Position numbers and translations under genes: made by a program. Of a stretch of DNA of 64,000 nucleotides, positions 60,880 to 64,000 are shown piece by piece. The notes beneath the pieces are model-generated. The model was not told the DNA's origin. It did not search any database and saw only the letters and a program-made list of their open reading frames with translations. How positions within the stretch are numbered: position 1 is the stretch's first letter; each line of letters opens with the position of its first letter. Source of the stretch: CADEFX01 sp963840425 (GTDB lineage: Bacteria; Pseudomonadota; Alphaproteobacteria; Rhizobiales; Hyphomicrobiaceae); NCBI GenBank assembly GCA_963840425.1, contig CAWIYZ010000034.1:310001-374000 (forward strand), read 5' to 3'.

Positions 60880-62357
60880 ATGCTGCTTTCCTTGCTGACA
60901 GGGCCGGAGATATCCGCGCCCGGGGCACTCTCGGGCATCGAGGTGACGGGCATCACCGCCGACAGCCGCGCCGTGACGCCCGGATTCCTATTCGCCGCTC
61001 TGCCCGGAACCAAAGTGGATGGCACGCGCTTCGTCGCCGAGGCGATAGGCAAGGGCGCCGTAGCCGTGCTGGCGAAAGAGGGCGCGGCGGTAACGGTTCC
61101 GACCTCGTCCGGTTCCGACCTCTGTCCCGGTTCTGCGCTCGCCGGAGCCGCGGCGTGCACTCGCTCTCATGGCCGCGCGCTTCTACGCCGCACAGCCCCG
61201 TGTGATCGTCGCCGTCACCGGAACCAATGGCAAGACCTCGGTCGCCGAGTTCACGCGCCAGATCTTTGCCACGCTCGGCCACACCGCTGCCTCGCTCGGC
61301 ACCATCGGCCTCGTCAAGCCGGATGGCAGCGTCTACGGCTCGCTCACCACGCCCGACCCTGTGTCGCTGCATGCGGCGCTGGCGGGCCTCGCGAGCGAAG
61401 GCGTTACCCATCTCGCCTTCGAGGCCTCATCGCACGGGCTCGACCAGTATCGTCTGGACGGCGTGCGTCTCGCTGCCGCCGCGTTCACGAACCTCGGTCG
61501 CGATCATCTCGACTATCATGCGGACGAGAACGCCTACCTCGCCGCCAAGATGCGACTGTTCACGGAACTGCTGCGGCCGGGCCAGCCGGCCGTCGTCAAT
61601 GCCGACGGCGCGCGCGCGGCGGATGTGATGGCCGCGGCCAGGGCGCGCGGCCTAGGCCTGTTTACTACGGGCAAGGCCGGAGAGCATTTGCGCCTCGTCT
61701 CGCTTGCGACCGACGGCTTCACGCAGCGTATCGTCGTTCGTCACGACGGCCGCGATTTTCCGCTGCGCTTTCCCTTGCCGGGCAGCTATCAGATTGAAAA
61801 TGCGCTCCTTGCTGTCGGCCTCGCTATCGGGGCGGGGGCCGAGCCGGCCGCGGCGATCAACGCCATGGCGGCGCTGATGGGTGTGAAAGGCCGCCTCGAA
61901 ATCGTCGGGCGGCGGGCGGGTGGCCTTGCCGTGGTCGACTATGCGCACAAGCCCGAGGCGCTCGCGGCTGCGCTCGATGCACTGCGGCCCTTCGCATCGG
62001 GCCGCCTCATCTGCGTGTTCGGCTGCGGCGGCGATCGCGACAAGGGCAAGCGGCCGATCATGGGCCGCATCGTGGTCGAGAAAGCCGACGTTGCGATCGT
62101 CACCGACGACAACCCGCGCAGCGAGAAACCGGAGGCGATCCGCGCCGAGATCCTGGTCGCTGCTCCCGGCGCGCGCGAGATCGGCGATCGGGCCGAAGCC
62201 ATCGGCACTGGCGTTCGCATGCTTGGCGCCGGCGATGTCCTGCTGGTCGCCGGCAAAGGCCACGAGACCGGCCAGATCGTCGGCAACACTGTGCTGCCCT
62301 TCTTCGGATCACGAGGCCGTCCTGGCCGCTCTCGGGGGAGACGGTGTGGATGGCTGA
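60880..62357 (+). CDS. murE: UDP-MurNAc-tripeptide synthetase MurE, two frameshifts
   Basis: Adds the third residue (diaminopimelate in Gram-negatives) to UDP-MurNAc-L-Ala-D-Glu. Blocks: GITADSRAVTPGFLFAALPG, the ATP-site TGTNGKTSVAEF, FEASSHGLDQYRL, and GKGHETGQIVG-like KGHETGQIVG at the end. One indel lies between about 61090 and 61130, so the N-terminal and central parts are in different frames. A second, an extra G at 62307 (TTCGGATCAC), hides the natural end DHEAVLAALGGDG at 62357. ATG 60880 follows GAAGG. About 491 residues when corrected. Confidence 0.92.
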
Positions 62358-63781
62358 TGCACAAGCGCTCTGGCGCTGGGAGGACCTGGTCGTGGCAGCG
62401 GACGGCACCGCTGACGGAACGGCGACCATGCCTGTCACCGGTTTTTCCATTGACACCCGTACGCTCGCCCCGGGCGATGTTTTCGTGGCGCTTAAGGTGG
62501 AGCGTGACGGCCATGCCTTCGTGCCGGCAGCCTTTGCGCGCGGTGCTGCCGCAGCTTTGGTCGGCCGCCACTACACGCGCGCCTCCGATGATGGCCCACT
62601 GATCCGCGTCGACGACCCCTTGCACGCGCTGGAGCGCATCGGCCGTGTCGCCCGAGCCCGGCTCGCACCTGATGCGCGCGTCATCGCTGTCACCGGCAGC
62701 GCCGGCAAGACCGGCACCAAGGAGATGCTGCGCGCCTGCCTGGCGCGCGCCGGCAGCGCGCATGCGGCCGAGAAGTCGTACAACAACCAATGGGGCGTGC
62801 CGCTGACGTTGGCGCGCATGCCGGTCGCCACGCGCTTTGCCGTGCTCGAGATCGGCATGAATCATCCCGGCGAGATAACTCCGCTGTCCGAAATGGTGCG
62901 CCCGCATATCGCTGTCATCACCAACGTGCTGCCGGTGCATCTCGGTCAGTTCGCCAGTGAGTCCGCGATTGCCGAGGCCAAGGCCGAGATCTTTGCCGGC
63001 CTCGAGCCCGATGGCGTCGCAATTCTGAACCGCGACAATCCGCACTTCCCGGCTCTCGAAGCCCGCGCCATCGCACGCGGCGCTCGCATCCATTCGTTCG
63101 GCACGTCCGCCGGCTCCGCTATCCGCGCCACATCCCTCGATGCTGGGCCAAGCGGCACCGCCGTCACTGTCGGCTTCAGTTGCCGCACGTTGCGCTATAG
63201 CGTCGGTGCACCGGGCCTGCACCTTGCCATGAACTCGCTCGCGGTTGTTGCGGTGCTCGATATGCTCGGCCTGCCGCTTGAAACTGGTCTTACACCGCTT
63301 GCGGACATCTCCGCCGCGCGTGGTCGCGGGGCGCGTACCACGCTCACCGTTCCCGGCGGCTCCATCCTACTCATCGACGAGAGCTACAACGCCAATCCCG
63401 CCTCCATGCGCGCGGCGCTGGCTCGCCATGGCGACAGTGCAGCGCCAGGCCTTCCCGCGCCGCGTCGCCGTGCTGGGCGACATGCTGGAGCTGGGCTCCC
63501 ACGCGGCCGAGTTCCATCGCGGACTGAAAGCCGCAGTTGACGAGGCTGGCGCCGATCTGGTCTTTGCCTGCGGCCCCAACATGCGATTGCTGTTCGACGA
63601 TCTGGAAGAATCCCGCCGCGGGCAGTGGTCCGCGACCTCGACTGGTCTTGTCGATGGCCTCGTCGCCGCATTGCGGCCGGGCGATGTGGTGATGATCAAG
63701 GGCTCACTCGGCACCCGCATGGCGCCGCTCGTGGACGCGGTGACGGCCCGCTTCGGTCCCGGCGCCGCCAAAGCAAACTAG
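62350..63781 (+). CDS. murF: UDP-MurNAc-tripeptide:D-Ala-D-Ala ligase MurF, frameshifted near 63425
   Basis: Adds D-Ala-D-Ala to complete the pentapeptide precursor. ADP-binding loop AVTGSAGKTGTKEM, EKSYNNQWGVPLTL, EIGMNHPGEI, and IDESYNANPASMRAAL are family blocks. After RAALA an extra base in CGCCATGG (about 63425) breaks the frame; the rest (RVAVLGDMLELG, MIKGSLGTRM) continues to 63781. ATG 62350 overlaps the corrected murE stop. About 476 residues when corrected. Confidence 0.93.
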
Positions 63782-63825
63782 GGCCGGCAGGGCAAGGGCC
63801 CTCACCGTCCCTCGGAGGAACTGGA

Positions 63826-64000
63826 ATGCTCTATGAGCTCGTGAACTTCAGCGACCAGATCGGTCCCCTGAATGTCTTCCGCTACCAGACCTTCCGCACG
63901 GGCGGCGCGATCATGACCGCGCTGCTGTTCGTCTTTCTGTTCGGCCCTACCATCATCGACCTCCTGCGCATCAAGCAGGGCAAGGGCCAGCCCATCCGCG
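63826..64000 (+). CDS. mraY: Phospho-MurNAc-pentapeptide transferase MraY, partial
   Basis: The first 58 codons are in the window: MLYELVNFSDQIGPLNVFRYQTFRTGG, then a membrane segment (ALLFVFLFGPTIIDLL) and a basic loop (RIKQGKGQPIR), the known MraY opening. It makes lipid I on the inner face of the membrane. GGAGGAA precedes ATG 63826. The gene continues beyond the right edge. Confidence 0.95.
   Translation, partial: MLYELVNFSDQIGPLNVFRYQTFRTGGAIMTALLFVFLFGPTIIDLLRIKQGKGQPIR

Noticed and set aside
1..64000. CRISPR arrays, prophage genes or toxin-antitoxin pairs
   Set aside because: No regularly spaced repeats with unique spacers, phage structural genes or recognisable toxin-antitoxin pairs were seen.

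Overview
The window is high-GC DNA from an alphaproteobacterium, most likely of the order Hyphomicrobiales. The evidence is a division and cell wall cluster in the order mraZ-rsmH-ftsL-ftsI-murE-murF-mraY preceded by a perfect CtrA-type TTAA-N7-TTAA box, many ABC-importer and acyl-CoA catabolism genes, and palindromic intergenic repeats of the kind common in that order. No tRNA, rRNA, CRISPR array or prophage is visible.

Layout. 0.3-3.1 kb: an MFS transporter and an IS110-type insertion element. 3.1-8.1 kb (minus): a branched-chain amino acid type ABC importer (livM, livH, livF, livG, binding protein) with two palindromic repeats between livF and livG. 8.2-11.5 kb: an NTF2-like protein, a beta carbonic anhydrase, a PaiB-like flavin protein, a small zinc protein and a membrane protein. 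11.6-19.1 kb (minus): a complete dipeptide/oligopeptide ABC importer with two binding proteins, followed by gamma-glutamyltransferase, an alpha/beta hydrolase and an O-acetylhomoserine sulfhydrylase-type enzyme. 23-30.4 kb (plus): a fumarylacetoacetate-hydrolase-family enzyme, an SDR lacking the usual catalytic residues, two acyl-CoA dehydrogenases, an ADP-forming acyl-CoA synthetase and a crotonase. 30.5-34.2 kb: two related membrane proteins, rlmN and an FMN alpha-hydroxy-acid dehydrogenase. 34.2-41.5 kb (minus): a tightly packed CoA-thioester catabolic operon resembling the alicyclic-acid (cyclohexanecarboxylate) pathway. 41.6-50.4 kb: MBL hydrolase, HAD phosphatase, an AT-richer orphan gene, an SLC13 permease, an iron alcohol dehydrogenase, an oxidoreductase and an acetyltransferase. 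50.5-56.8 kb: mostly small or secreted proteins, plus a peroxiredoxin-like gene. 56.9-64 kb: the mra/dcw cluster, cut off inside mraY.

The most interesting object is the peroxiredoxin-like gene at 53390-54037. Its redox motif reads W-TGA-P-Y-C: an in-frame TGA replaces the first cysteine of CPYC. Starting four bases downstream is a long hairpin with a bulged U and a GG-containing apical loop, at the distance expected of a bacterial SECIS element. It is a strong selenoprotein candidate.

A second window-wide feature is a large set of single-base frameshifts: at least fourteen in thirteen genes, including the essential ftsI, murE (twice) and murF. Most look like one extra base in a short homopolymer. 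They are best read as assembly indels, so affected genes are annotated here across their full span. The selenoprotein TGA is different: it is an in-frame codon with no loss of frame.
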